Assembly: GCA_036498905.1 (NCBI GenBank)
Contig: DASYER010000075.1
Span: 14,175 to 78,174, forward strand
Length of the DNA: 64,000 bases
Origin: DAIDKA01 sp036498905
Lineage (GTDB): Bacteria > Pseudomonadota > Gammaproteobacteria > Steroidobacterales > Steroidobacteraceae
Reading direction: 5' to 3'
Shown piece by piece: positions 43,139 through 52,294 of this stretch. Made by a program: the position numbers and the translations under genes. The notes beneath the pieces were generated by a model. The model was not told the origin of the DNA, did not search any database, and saw only the letters and a list, made by a program, of their open reading frames with translations. Numbering within the stretch: the first letter of the stretch is position 1; each line of letters starts with the position of its first letter.

Positions 43139-46027
43139 TCAGGGAGAGGTGCGGACGTTCCTCTGCGCAAACAGGCGTACGAAGGCCTCCGGATCACAGG
43201 GCATGCTGTGGAGGAAGCCTTGAATCTCATCGCAGCCCCGCTCGCGCAGGAATGCCTCCTGCGCGGCGCTTTCCACCCCTTCCGCGACGATGTTGACGCC
43301 GAGCGCCTTGCCCAGGGAAATGATGGCGTCGGTGATCGCCTGATCATCCTGGTTGCCGGGAAGCTCCCGAATGAAGGAGCGATCGATCTTCAGAGTATCG
43401 ATGGGAAACTGCTTCAGCTGCGAGAGCGAAGAATAGCCCGTGCCGAAGTCGTCGATGGCCAAACGCACGCCGAGCGACTTGATGACTGCCGCGGTCTGCG
43501 CGGCCTGGTCCACACTGTTCATGATCATGCTTTCGGTGATTTCAAGTTCGAGGCAATGCGCCGGCAGTCCGCTGTGCTGGAGCGCCGCGGTGATGACTTC
43601 CACGAGCGCCGGATCCTTGAACTGGCGCGGCGACAGATTGACCGCCATGACGAGCGGCGGGATGCCCAGATGCTGCCAGGCGACGCTCTGGGCGCAGGCG
43701 GTGTGTAACACCCACTTGCCGATGGGCACGATCAGACCGGTATCCTCGGCCAGCGGGATGAAAGCGTTTGGAGACAGCACTCCCAGTTGCGGACTGTTCC
43801 AGCGCAATAGTGCTTCGACGCCGCAGATGCGGCCCGTGCACAATTCGATCTTCGGCTGATACTCGAGAAAAAGCTCGTTGCGCTCGAGCGCGTGCACCAG
43901 ATGCGTCTCCAGCACGATGCGTTCCACGGACATCGGCGCCACCACTCCCGAGTAGAACTGGAAGTTGTTCTTGCCTTCATCCTTGGCGAGGTACATGCCC
44001 ATGTCGGCCTGTTTCATCAGGGTCGGCGCGTCCGTGGCGTCCTCGGGATACCGGGCGATGCCGATACTGGCCGTTACACGGCATTCGTAGCTCATGATCC
44101 GCACCGGTTTGAGCATGGCCGCCAGGATAGTGGCCGCGACGGCTGCCGTGGCGGCCTCGTCGGTCACCGGATCGAGCAGTACGATGAACTCATCGCCGCC
44201 AAAGCGGGCGACGACATCGGAACTGCGAACGCAGGCGCGCAGGCGCTGCGCGACCTGTTTCAGGACCTGGTCGCCGGCTTCGTGTCCGAGTGAGTCGTTG
44301 ACTATCTTGAATCGATCCAGATCGACGAACAAGACCGCGCATTTGTGATTGCGCCGCTGCGCACCCTCCAGCGCATGCGTCAGAAGCTCCACGAAGATCA
44401 CCCGGTTGGGTAGCCCGGTCAGTTCATCGTGCGTCGCGAGGTACTGAATGCGCGCCTCCGCAAGCTTGCGGGGCGTGATGTCCTCGACGATCGCGACGTC
44501 ATACAACAGCCGGCCCTTGCCATCGTAGCGGGGAGCGGTGGCAATCTTGACCCAGATGGTCGATCCGTCCTTGCAGATGTAGCGCTTCTCGATGCGCAGC
44601 GATTCGAGCTCACCGGCATGCAGCCGCTTGCGATCCAGGTCCGTGGCATGTACATCGTCCGGGTGGGAGATCTGCCACACGGTGAGCTGGCTCAGTTCCT
44701 GCTGGGCATAGCCGAGCATCTTGCGCAGCCAGCTGTTGCTCCAGATCAGATGGCCGTCCGGATCAACATGCGCGATGCCGACGGCCGCCAGCTCGACGGT
44801 ACTCGCATAGCGCGCCTCACTGTCGCGCAGCTGCGTCTCGAGCGCACGGCGCTCGGTGATGTCGTGGATGGTGCCGACGACTGCCACCGGATTGCCCTGC
44901 TCATCTTCACGGACTTCAACCGAGAGCTGCACGATTTTGGCAACGCCGCTGCGCGGCAGGAGCAGTCGTACTTCGGAGATATTGTAGGTGTTCGGACCGA
45001 CCGGAATCGTCTTGCTCCTTTGCTGCAGGGTCCAGCGATCATCCGGATGCACGTGCGCCATGAAACTCTCGAAGCTCGACTGGTAGGTTGCCGGATCCTC
45101 CTCGAGCATGTGGTAGAGCTCTTCCGACCACCAGCTTCCGCCGGTAGCGATATCGGCTTCCCAATTGCCGATCCGTGCGAGCCGCTGCGTGTCCCGGTAG
45201 CGCCTCTGCGTCCTGCGCAGGGCGGTCTGGGTGACTTTCTTTTCGGTGATGTCCTGCAGCGTTCCATGGACGATCAGGGACCGAGCATGCTCATCGAGCG
45301 TGGCTTCGCCACGTGTTTCGATGATGCGCTCGGTGCCGTCCGGAAAGGTAATGCGTACTTCAACTGGGTCGACTCTTTCTCCAGCGAAAATCTGTTCACG
45401 CGCCCGATCCAGGCGCGAGTGATCTTGGGGATTCACCAGTGCACGGAACCGCTCGTACGGTCGTGCTTCGACTTCCCGGTTGAGTCGCAGCATGCGGTAC
45501 AACTCGTCCGACCACCAGTGGGTATCGTTGACGATGTCCCAGGTCCAGCTGCCGATTTTCGCAATGCGCTGTGCCTCATTGAGGCGGTTTTCGGTCAAAG
45601 CCAAATCGCGCATGGCGGGAAGATCGCGATCCTCTTCGATGATCCACAGCGTCAGTGGCAGCGGGCCTGCGGGGAACTCGCCCTGCCTCAGATGCAGCCG
45701 CAGTCGCGTCCCGTTCTTGTGCGCGCCCACAGCCGCAAAACCCGCTGCCGAGGCCGGCACTGTGGCAGCGTTGAGCCACTGGCTGGCGGTGGCGGGAAAG
45801 AGCAACTCTGCGGACTGGTCAACGCATTCCGCCTGCGCGTAGCCGAACAGATGCACAACGTGGGCGTTCGCAAACCGAATGCGTGCGTTTTGATCGACGA
45901 CGAGCACCGCCAGCGGCAGGCGCTCCAGCAAGGCTGTCGCGGCGGCAAACTCCATGGCGAGCGGCGGGAGGCAATCCTGCTCGGACCGGACTGGTTGCAT
46001 GTTCTTCTGCGCATCAGTGGCGGGCAC
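43139..46027 (-). CDS. Cyclic-di-GMP signalling protein with PAS repeats, GGDEF and EAL domains
   Basis: This 962-residue protein has about four PAS segments (roughly 30-140, 150-260, 285-390 and 400-520; for example LPLAVLVVDQNARIRFANAH). A GGDEF domain has an intact VARFGGDEFIVLL motif and an RxxD inhibitory site (RSSD) five residues before it. An EAL domain has GVEALLRWNSP, VNLSPRQF, ELEITES, AIDDFGTGYSSL and KIDRSF all present. Both synthesis and breakdown of c-di-GMP are possible. I see no membrane segment, so the PAS domains probably sense a cytoplasmic ligand or redox state. It is divergent from a second GGDEF/EAL gene. Confidence 0.93.
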   Translation of the reverse strand: MPATDAQKNMQPVRSEQDCLPPLAMEFAAATALLERLPLAVLVVDQNARIRFANAHVVHLFGYAQAECVDQSAELLFPATASQWLNAATVPASAAGFAAVGAHKNGTRLRLHLRQGEFPAGPLPLTLWIIEEDRDLPAMRDLALTENRLNEAQRIAKIGSWTWDIVNDTHWWSDELYRMLRLNREVEARPYERFRALVNPQDHSRLDRAREQIFAGERVDPVEVRITFPDGTERIIETRGEATLDEHARSLIVHGTLQDITEKKVTQTALRRTQRRYRDTQRLARIGNWEADIATGGSWWSEELYHMLEEDPATYQSSFESFMAHVHPDDRWTLQQRSKTIPVGPNTYNISEVRLLLPRSGVAKIVQLSVEVREDEQGNPVAVVGTIHDITERRALETQLRDSEARYASTVELAAVGIAHVDPDGHLIWSNSWLRKMLGYAQQELSQLTVWQISHPDDVHATDLDRKRLHAGELESLRIEKRYICKDGSTIWVKIATAPRYDGKGRLLYDVAIVEDITPRKLAEARIQYLATHDELTGLPNRVIFVELLTHALEGAQRRNHKCAVLFVDLDRFKIVNDSLGHEAGDQVLKQVAQRLRACVRSSDVVARFGGDEFIVLLDPVTDEAATAAVAATILAAMLKPVRIMSYECRVTASIGIARYPEDATDAPTLMKQADMGMYLAKDEGKNNFQFYSGVVAPMSVERIVLETHLVHALERNELFLEYQPKIELCTGRICGVEALLRWNSPQLGVLSPNAFIPLAEDTGLIVPIGKWVLHTACAQSVAWQHLGIPPLVMAVNLSPRQFKDPALVEVITAALQHSGLPAHCLELEITESMIMNSVDQAAQTAAVIKSLGVRLAIDDFGTGYSSLSQLKQFPIDTLKIDRSFIRELPGNQDDQAITDAIISLGKALGVNIVAEGVESAAQEAFLRERGCDEIQGFLHSMPCDPEAFVRLFAQRNVRTSP

Positions 46028-46078
46028 CTCCCGTTATCGGTCAACCTGCATGTCCTTTGAATGGGGCAGCACCCAGAA

Positions 46079-46094
46079 TGTGACGGGGGTCACT
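46079..46094. promoter_or_regulatory. CRP/Clp-like site between divergent c-di-GMP genes
   Basis: TGTGA-N6-TCACT matches the CRP-family consensus TGTGA-N6-TCACA at all but one position. It lies 52 bases upstream of the PAS-GGDEF-EAL gene and 105 bases upstream of the GAF-GGDEF-EAL gene. In Xanthomonadales the CRP homologue Clp binds such sites and responds to c-di-GMP. Whether this genome uses Clp or Crp is not known. Confidence 0.5.
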
Positions 46095-46198
46095 CCTGCT
46101 GCGTTAATGTTCAATGTTGTGATTGAAACTGTGTGCCTCCGATCGCAATCCGGCCGGGAAAATCACATTTCCCCCACCCCTGGCCGATAATCCACTAC

Positions 46199-48499
46199 AT
46201 GGTTGCTCTGAGAACGACTGCCCCCGTTGCGATCGCCGCCGCGGCGGATGAAGAGCCGGCAACGGCGCTGCAGGATGACCCCGCGTTTGCAGCCGTTTCG
46301 GATGCCGAACTGGAACGTTGGATCGGAATCTTGCGACGCCAGGCCAGCGTTGCCTGTGCGGCGCTGTCCTTGTCCGACGGAACTCGCCAGATCATCAGGG
46401 TTGTCGGTCCCACCACCGGATTGCCCGTGCGCGTGAGCGAGATGGCTGCAGAGGTCTCTCTCGAGGACTTCCTGCTCGGACCGACGAGCGCGGGACGCAG
46501 CGATGCCACCGGAGCGTTCGCCGAAGCAAGCATCGTCCTGGCAGGCAAGATCATGGGCCGCCTGGCGCTTGCCGACCCGAATCCGCGGACCTGGTCCGTT
46601 GAGGATCTCGCAGCGCTGGGTGATACGGCCGCGGGAGTTGTCACCGAGTTGGAGCGGCGCCTGGCGAAGGCGCAGGTCGCACGAATCCACGATCTGGTGG
46701 CATCCCATAATCGCGTTCACGACATGATCGGAACCGGCGCTCCGCTGCATGACGTGCTGGTCGAGGTGTGCACGATCATCGAGCGGTACGACGCATCTCT
46801 CATGCCATCGGTCCTGCTGCGCGACCCGGTGTCGAACACGCTGCATTCCGGAGTCGGACCCTCCTTGCCGAAGGAATATCTGGCTTCCGTGGATGGGGCA
46901 CCGATCGGTCCGAGTATCGGCACCTGTGGTCCGGCGGCCTGGTTCGGTGAATTCGCGATCTCCGAGGATCTGGGTCAGGACCCGAAGTGGGCACCCATAC
47001 GTGCGATGGCGGAACTGGCCGGCGTTGCACACTGTTGGTCGATGCCGATCAAGGACACTACCGGGGAAGTCCTCGGCACGCTCGCCCTGTACGGGCGTCG
47101 ACCCCGGCGTCCGCAGCCTGAGCATGTCGCCCTGCTGCGGGACTGGGCGCGCGTGGTCGGTACGGCGCTTGAGAGAACCCGCTCGCTGGATCGTCTGAAG
47201 CACGATGCCCGACATGACAGTCTGACTGGACTGCCCAACCGGGCGGCCATTTTCGAGAAACTGGATGGCGCCATCCAGCAGGTGCGCGCCGAGGCGCCAC
47301 TGGGTGTGTTCTTCGTGGATCTGGATGGCCTCAAGGCCATGAACGACACCCTCGGACATGACGTCGCCGATGAAATGATCCGGGAAGTTGCGCGACGCCT
47401 ATCGCATAGCGTCAAGGCCACTGACTTCGTCGGCCGCTTCGGCGGTGATGAGTTCATCGTCGTCGCGGAAAGCCTCGGTGACCCGGATGCGGCCGGTCAG
47501 CTCGGTGCGCGACTGCTCGATGCGGTCGCCCAGCCGCTGCCGGGGCTTGGGTCACGGGTGGTCACTGCGAGTATCGGCATCGCCCTGATCCGAACCAGCG
47601 CCATCGATGCTCGGGAAGCAATCCGCAGATCGGATGCCGCCATGTACGAGGCCAAGCGTACCGGGCGTGATCGCTGCGTTTTTGCAGAGGTCGGCGCGAC
47701 TGTCCGGGCCGGTCGCCGACTGGAGCTGGTGCGGGCGCTGCGCGGGGCGGAAACGCGCGGCGAAATGCATCTGGTGTATCAGCCGGTCATTACCCTGCCC
47801 ACCCGTCGCATCATCGGCGTCGAAGCCCTGCTGCGCTGGAATAGCCCGACACTGGGAGAAGTAGCGCCGAGCGAGTTCATACCGATCGCGGAGGACTCCG
47901 GGAGCATCCTGCAGATCGGCGCCTGGGTGCTGTGGGAGAGCTGCCTGGCGCTCGCCGATCTGACATCGGCCGGTCACCGACTCAGGCTCGGTGTCAACGT
48001 CTCGGCCCGACAGCTGTCGCAACCGGACTTCCCGCTATGGGTGCGACAGACGCTCGCGCACGCGCAGTTCAGTGCCGATATGCTGAGTCTGGAACTGACC
48101 GAGACCTCGCTGCTGCGTCCGGACAGCGTCACAGTCGGCAATGTGCGCGCATTGGAAGGCATGGGAGTGCGCGTGGCGCTCGATGATTTCGGTACCGGGT
48201 ACTCCTCCTTGACCTGGCTGCGTGATCACCCCTTCGGCGCGATCAAGATCGATCGTAGTTTCATCGCCGGTATTCACGAGCAGGAAAGCAGCCGTGCGAT
48301 CGTCGCAGCCGTCATCCGCATGTCCAAGGATCTGGGCTGCACCGTCACGGCGGAGGGTGTGGAGACCGAGGAGCAGCTGCGCATCCTGGAGGAATTGGGT
48401 TGCCATCAGGCGCAGGGATTTCTGATCGCCCGGCCCGGCAGCATCACCGCGCTGCGCGAGCGTTTCGACGGAACCGGCCTCGCGTTTGCCGGCAGCTGA
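46199..48499 (+). CDS. Cyclic-di-GMP signalling protein with GAF, GGDEF and EAL domains
   Basis: This cytoplasmic protein of about 766 residues starts MVALRTTAPVAIAAA. It has two GAF-like domains (about 35-170 and 190-330; the second includes GTCGPAAWFGEFAISEDL). A GGDEF domain has an intact VGRFGGDEFIVVA, but KATD replaces the RxxD inhibitory site. An EAL domain follows with GVEALLRWNSP, VNVSARQL, ELTETS, ALDDFGTGYSSL and KIDRSF. I chose ATG 46199 over the open start at 46133, although no clear ribosome site is seen at either. It is divergent from the PAS-type protein. Confidence 0.92.
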   Translation: MVALRTTAPVAIAAAADEEPATALQDDPAFAAVSDAELERWIGILRRQASVACAALSLSDGTRQIIRVVGPTTGLPVRVSEMAAEVSLEDFLLGPTSAGRSDATGAFAEASIVLAGKIMGRLALADPNPRTWSVEDLAALGDTAAGVVTELERRLAKAQVARIHDLVASHNRVHDMIGTGAPLHDVLVEVCTIIERYDASLMPSVLLRDPVSNTLHSGVGPSLPKEYLASVDGAPIGPSIGTCGPAAWFGEFAISEDLGQDPKWAPIRAMAELAGVAHCWSMPIKDTTGEVLGTLALYGRRPRRPQPEHVALLRDWARVVGTALERTRSLDRLKHDARHDSLTGLPNRAAIFEKLDGAIQQVRAEAPLGVFFVDLDGLKAMNDTLGHDVADEMIREVARRLSHSVKATDFVGRFGGDEFIVVAESLGDPDAAGQLGARLLDAVAQPLPGLGSRVVTASIGIALIRTSAIDAREAIRRSDAAMYEAKRTGRDRCVFAEVGATVRAGRRLELVRALRGAETRGEMHLVYQPVITLPTRRIIGVEALLRWNSPTLGEVAPSEFIPIAEDSGSILQIGAWVLWESCLALADLTSAGHRLRLGVNVSARQLSQPDFPLWVRQTLAHAQFSADMLSLELTETSLLRPDSVTVGNVRALEGMGVRVALDDFGTGYSSLTWLRDHPFGAIKIDRSFIAGIHEQESSRAIVAAVIRMSKDLGCTVTAEGVETEEQLRILEELGCHQAQGFLIARPGSITALRERFDGTGLAFAGS

Positions 48500-48572
48500 G
48501 CTCGATTGCCTCGGCCGCGCCATCGGCCTACAGTTGCAAGATAAAGAAGGCAGGCCGGGGCGGGGAAAAATA

Positions 48573-50300
48573 ATGAACTGTACGGGGGTCATTCGGGCAG
48601 CCGCAATGGTGCTGGGACTGGCTGGCACGGCCGGTGCAGCCGCCGCAACCCACGGACGGGTGACCGACCTGAACGGCGCACCGTTGGCCCAGGCGATGGT
48701 GACACTCACCAAGTCCGCGCAAGCCGCCGGCGCCACCGCGACCACTGTATTCACGAACGCCACCGGGGAATTCAGCTTCGCGGCAAATGCACCGCAAGGC
48801 ACACTGCGGGTGCGGCTGCTGAATTACCGACAGATCGGCAACTCGATACGCGTCGGCGCGCAGGCACTGACCATCCTGATGAGCCCCGAGGCGAACCAGG
48901 CCGGAACGGCCCCCGCTTCGGCCTATCTGAAGGACATCAAGAATCCGGCCCATCGGGAGGCGTTGGTGATGACCTGCGTCGCCTGCCACCAGCTGCCGGC
49001 GCCCGAGGTGCGGGCCTACGCCAAACTGCTCGACGACACCCCTTCGACTCAATCAGCTGCCGGCCGCGAGCTTGCCTGGGCGGCGGTCGTGAAGCAGATG
49101 AACTACATCTCCAACGTGGAGTTCGGCCGGGCGGGCAACCTGGTCCCTTCCGGCGACAATGTGTATTCGGGCGGCGATCCGGCACCCACGGCCAAACTGC
49201 TCAATGAAGCGCTGCGCGGTCCGCTGCTCGAGGTCCGCGGATACAGTTACGGCGCGCCGCTGATCGTGACGGCGCGCACCATCATTCGGGAGTTCGAAGT
49301 CCCCCCACCGAATGCGGTCCGCGAAGCTGTTCCATTCGAGGGCACGAACTACCTGTATGCGGCGGATGTCAGCTCAAACCGGCTGATCCGTATCGACACC
49401 CGCTCTGGAGCCGTGAAGGACTACCCGATTCCCGGAAAGGAACTGTGGGGACCGCACACGCTCGTGCCCGGTGCCGACGGGATCTGGGCGAGCCCATTTT
49501 TTCCAGGTGCGCTGATGCGCTTCGATCCGCATGCGGAGCAATGGAAGCTGTGGCGCCTGAATCCACCGGGAGGACTTCCGGTCGGGCTGCACGACATCTC
49601 CTTCGACGCCAACCATGATCTGGTCACCGATCAGCATGGTCGCATCTGGTTTTCAGACATCGTCAACAATGCCGTGGGCTGGCTGGATCCGAAGTCCGGC
49701 AGGACCGGCGAGTTCAAAATCCCGCCGGTGCGCGCTCGTACGGGCGGTGAACAGGTCTACGGCCTGGCCATGAGCCCCGATCGTACGCACGTGTGGTACT
49801 GCCAGCTCGGGATCGGCAGCTTCGGCAGTTTCAATACCGAGACCCTCAAGTTCGAGACCCACGTGGAATTCGCCAGTGCCACCGCGGGGCCGCGTCGGAT
49901 GTCGATGTCCGATGACGGGGTTTTGTATCTGGCCCTGTATGGGGCTGGGCAACTCGCCGTGTACGACACGAAGGCCGGGCGCATGGTGGGCATTTATGAT
50001 CTGCCCGATCGCGCCAGCGCGCCGTATGCGACGACCTGGGACCCGATCCGCAAGGTGGTGTGGGTTTCGACCTCCAATGCGGATGCCATCTATCGCTTTG
50101 ACCCGCGCACGCGGGCCATGGGCGTACTGCCCTTACCACGCGAGCGCGGCTTTCTGCGCATGTTGTATGTCGATCGCCACAGCGGCTCATTGGTGAGCTC
50201 CTACGCCAACATCGTGGAGCACGTCCGCGGCCCGCGCATGGCGCTGCTCATTGACCTCGGCGACGGTGCAACCACGACGGTTGCGGAGGCAGCCCGATGA
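48573..50300 (+). CDS. Virginiamycin B lyase-like propeller with a carboxypeptidase-regulatory domain and a haem motif
   Basis: This is a secreted protein of about 575 residues. It has a signal peptide (AAAMVLGLAGTAGAAAATHG), an Ig-like carboxypeptidase-regulatory domain (HGRVTDLNGAPLAQAMVTLT), and a c-type haem motif CVACH (VMTCVACHQLPAPEV, about residues 130-145). A Vgb/SMP-30-like beta propeller follows (DISFDANHDLVTDQHGRIWF; IYRFDPRTRAMGVLPLPRE). Its stop overlaps the start of a cytochrome c gene, so it is likely a periplasmic redox protein. The start at 48573 has a GGGG-rich ribosome site. The substrate is unknown. Confidence 0.83.
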   Translation: MNCTGVIRAAAMVLGLAGTAGAAAATHGRVTDLNGAPLAQAMVTLTKSAQAAGATATTVFTNATGEFSFAANAPQGTLRVRLLNYRQIGNSIRVGAQALTILMSPEANQAGTAPASAYLKDIKNPAHREALVMTCVACHQLPAPEVRAYAKLLDDTPSTQSAAGRELAWAAVVKQMNYISNVEFGRAGNLVPSGDNVYSGGDPAPTAKLLNEALRGPLLEVRGYSYGAPLIVTARTIIREFEVPPPNAVREAVPFEGTNYLYAADVSSNRLIRIDTRSGAVKDYPIPGKELWGPHTLVPGADGIWASPFFPGALMRFDPHAEQWKLWRLNPPGGLPVGLHDISFDANHDLVTDQHGRIWFSDIVNNAVGWLDPKSGRTGEFKIPPVRARTGGEQVYGLAMSPDRTHVWYCQLGIGSFGSFNTETLKFETHVEFASATAGPRRMSMSDDGVLYLALYGAGQLAVYDTKAGRMVGIYDLPDRASAPYATTWDPIRKVVWVSTSNADAIYRFDPRTRAMGVLPLPRERGFLRMLYVDRHSGSLVSSYANIVEHVRGPRMALLIDLGDGATTTVAEAAR

Positions 50301-50647
50301 AAATCTCCTGCGGCGCACCGCTCGTCATGACACTGCTCTTGGTGCTGCCGACGGCCGGATTCGCGGCCGATGCTGGCCTGCGACAGGGCCTGTCCCCGCT
50401 GGCCGCTCACCAGCATTGCGATGAGTGCCATGCGATGCAGGAGGCACGCATCGGGCCGCCATTTGTAGCGGTGGCTGCCCGCTATGCCGCCGAGAAGGAT
50501 GCGGCCGTCAATCGCCTGGCACTGAAGATCATCAATGGCGGCGCTGGCAACTGGGGCACCATTCCGATGGTCCCCAATGAACGGATCAGCCTTGATGATG
50601 CGCGGGCTATCGCGCGCTGGATCCTCGCGCTAGGCCATACAGGCTAG
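50297..50647 (+). CDS. Class I cytochrome c (c551/c552-like)
   Basis: This periplasmic cytochrome of 116 residues has a signal peptide (MKISCGAPLVMTLLLVLPTA). The haem motif is CDECH (HQHCDECHAMQEARIGPPF), and the axial Met lies in WGTIPMVPNERIS. It overlaps the Vgb-like haem protein by 4 bases and is probably its electron partner. A typical c551 length supports full integrity. Confidence 0.92.
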   Translation: MKISCGAPLVMTLLLVLPTAGFAADAGLRQGLSPLAAHQHCDECHAMQEARIGPPFVAVAARYAAEKDAAVNRLALKIINGGAGNWGTIPMVPNERISLDDARAIARWILALGHTG

Positions 50648-50657
50648 CGCCGCCGGA

Positions 50658-51011
50658 TCAGGCTCCCGCCGACTCACGGACAAGATCCTGAGTTGCCTTT
50701 CGGAGTGCGTCCTCAAACATCGGCGCCAGATCTCGCAGCACGAACTGGACCCGCTGCTGTGGCTCAAGCGTCGCGTTGGTTCGCAAAGTGGCCAGATAGA
50801 AATCGAGAAATCGCTCCTCATTCTCGAATGACAGCCGCGACGGGTTGCCGTGCGGAGCTGCGATTACCAACACCACGAAGGGATGGTTCATCGCCTCGAA
50901 CTGCGGCACGTTTTCAATGCCCACGACCTTGCGCAGGGTTTCACGGGAGGCGGGTTGCCGCAGATCAAACACGGCCGCTATCGTGCGCTGGCTCGTAGCA
51001 TCGACGCTCAT
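50658..51011 (-). CDS. Hypothetical protein (117 residues)
   Basis: I do not recognise a family. The protein is soluble, with neither signal peptide nor membrane segment, and begins MSVDATSQRTIAAVFDLRQP. Helical, charged stretches (ERFLDFYLATLRTNATLEPQ; DALRKATQDLVRESAG) suggest a small folded cytoplasmic protein. It lies 10 bases from the convergent cytochrome stop and about 70 bases from the SMP-30-like gene in the same orientation. Confidence 0.65.
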   Translation of the reverse strand: MSVDATSQRTIAAVFDLRQPASRETLRKVVGIENVPQFEAMNHPFVVLVIAAPHGNPSRLSFENEERFLDFYLATLRTNATLEPQQRVQFVLRDLAPMFEDALRKATQDLVRESAGA

Positions 51012-51080
51012 TGGATGTCCTTTCGGTAGCTGCGCCAGAATACTAGCAGTAGCCGTGGCGTTTCCGGGTTCCCGTGCCGT

Positions 51081-52199
51081 TTACGGGGCAGGTCCCTCCA
51101 GAACACCGCCGATTTTGAGGCGGATCTTATAGACGGCATCGCAGGCGGCGACGTATAGCGTCTTCCCGTCCGCACCGCCAAAGGCGACATTGGTGGCGCA
51201 AATCTGCTTCTTCGGTTCTGCGCCAAGTATCGGCAGGTTGATGGTGCCCAACAGCTTCCCCGTGGGCGCCGTCACCCGCACCAGACCCGGTCCCGCGCCG
51301 CCTGTAGAATAGATATCTCCTTGCGAGTCGGAGCGCATGCCATCGCCGATGCCCACCCCCTGTGCGAATAGCGTCCCGTCGGCCAGGGTGTCGTCCGGTT
51401 TGACGCTATAGCGCATCATCTTGTTGAATGCGCTCAGGTAGAGGTATTTCTCATCGGCCGAGAGGGTGACTCCGTTGGGAATGCCACCCAGCTGCTTATC
51501 AGTGAGCAACTGAGTCGTCTTGCCGTTCTTAATCAGCCAGACGGCATCCTGCAATTCCTTTTGCGGGCTTTTCATCGCACCGCGCAGGCCGAAGTCATTG
51601 TCGGTCAGATACACGGCACCATCGGATTTAATCGAAATGTCGTTGGGGCCGTTGAAATGCAGGCGCCCTGCTCCATCCGACAGCACGACATGCCGACCAT
51701 CTTTCTCCAGGCGCATCACTTTGCGGTCATCATCGGCACACCACAGAATCCGACCCTGCGGATCGACCCCCGAGCAGGAGGGCCCGATCAGCAGCACGTG
51801 TGAGCGGCCGGCCCGTGTCTGGGCGCCAACATTCTCGACATCCTCGCCCGAATAGCCGGCCTTCTCCATGAAGACCGAGACGACATTGTCGGGAGTGATC
51901 TTGTAGAGCACGTTGTCCAGCAACCCGCCGAGCAGCAGAAAGCCGCTGCCGTGACCGTCCCGCACCCAGGTCGTCCCCTCGTTGAGTCCGAAACCCGAGG
52001 CCACAAGTTCGACCTTCGCATCCGGTGCGATCAATGCATCCAGTCCCGGATCGGCCCGAGTGATGCTGGAAGGCATTGGAGCCGGCGCCGGTCCGTCCCC
52101 GCGCATCTGCGCCGCGGCCGCCGCGCACGGAGCCCAGTACAGCGAGCCTGCCAAGGCTACGACCGCCGATGCGGCGACCATCAATCCATTCGATTTCAT
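51081..52199 (-). CDS. SMP-30/gluconolactonase-like secreted protein
   Basis: This 372-residue beta-propeller protein has a signal peptide (VAASAVVALAGSLYWAPCAA). SMP-30/LRE motifs are GFGLNEGTTWVRDGHGSG, HFNGPNDISIKSDGAVYLTD (the NGPNDI metal-site region), GGIPNGVTLSADEKYLYLS and GIGDGMRSDSQGDIYSTG. It may hydrolyse a sugar lactone or similar ester in the periplasm. GGGAG precedes the ATG at 52199. Confidence 0.88.
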   Translation of the reverse strand: MKSNGLMVAASAVVALAGSLYWAPCAAAAAQMRGDGPAPAPMPSSITRADPGLDALIAPDAKVELVASGFGLNEGTTWVRDGHGSGFLLLGGLLDNVLYKITPDNVVSVFMEKAGYSGEDVENVGAQTRAGRSHVLLIGPSCSGVDPQGRILWCADDDRKVMRLEKDGRHVVLSDGAGRLHFNGPNDISIKSDGAVYLTDNDFGLRGAMKSPQKELQDAVWLIKNGKTTQLLTDKQLGGIPNGVTLSADEKYLYLSAFNKMMRYSVKPDDTLADGTLFAQGVGIGDGMRSDSQGDIYSTGGAGPGLVRVTAPTGKLLGTINLPILGAEPKKQICATNVAFGGADGKTLYVAACDAVYKIRLKIGGVLEGPAP

Positions 52200-52294
52200 G
52201 GGAACTCCCTGCAGTTCGCGCGAAGGGGCCGCAGCGCGCCGGCCGGCTTAGGATACTGCAGGGAGATCAGGACGGCAGCGAAACAGACTATCGG

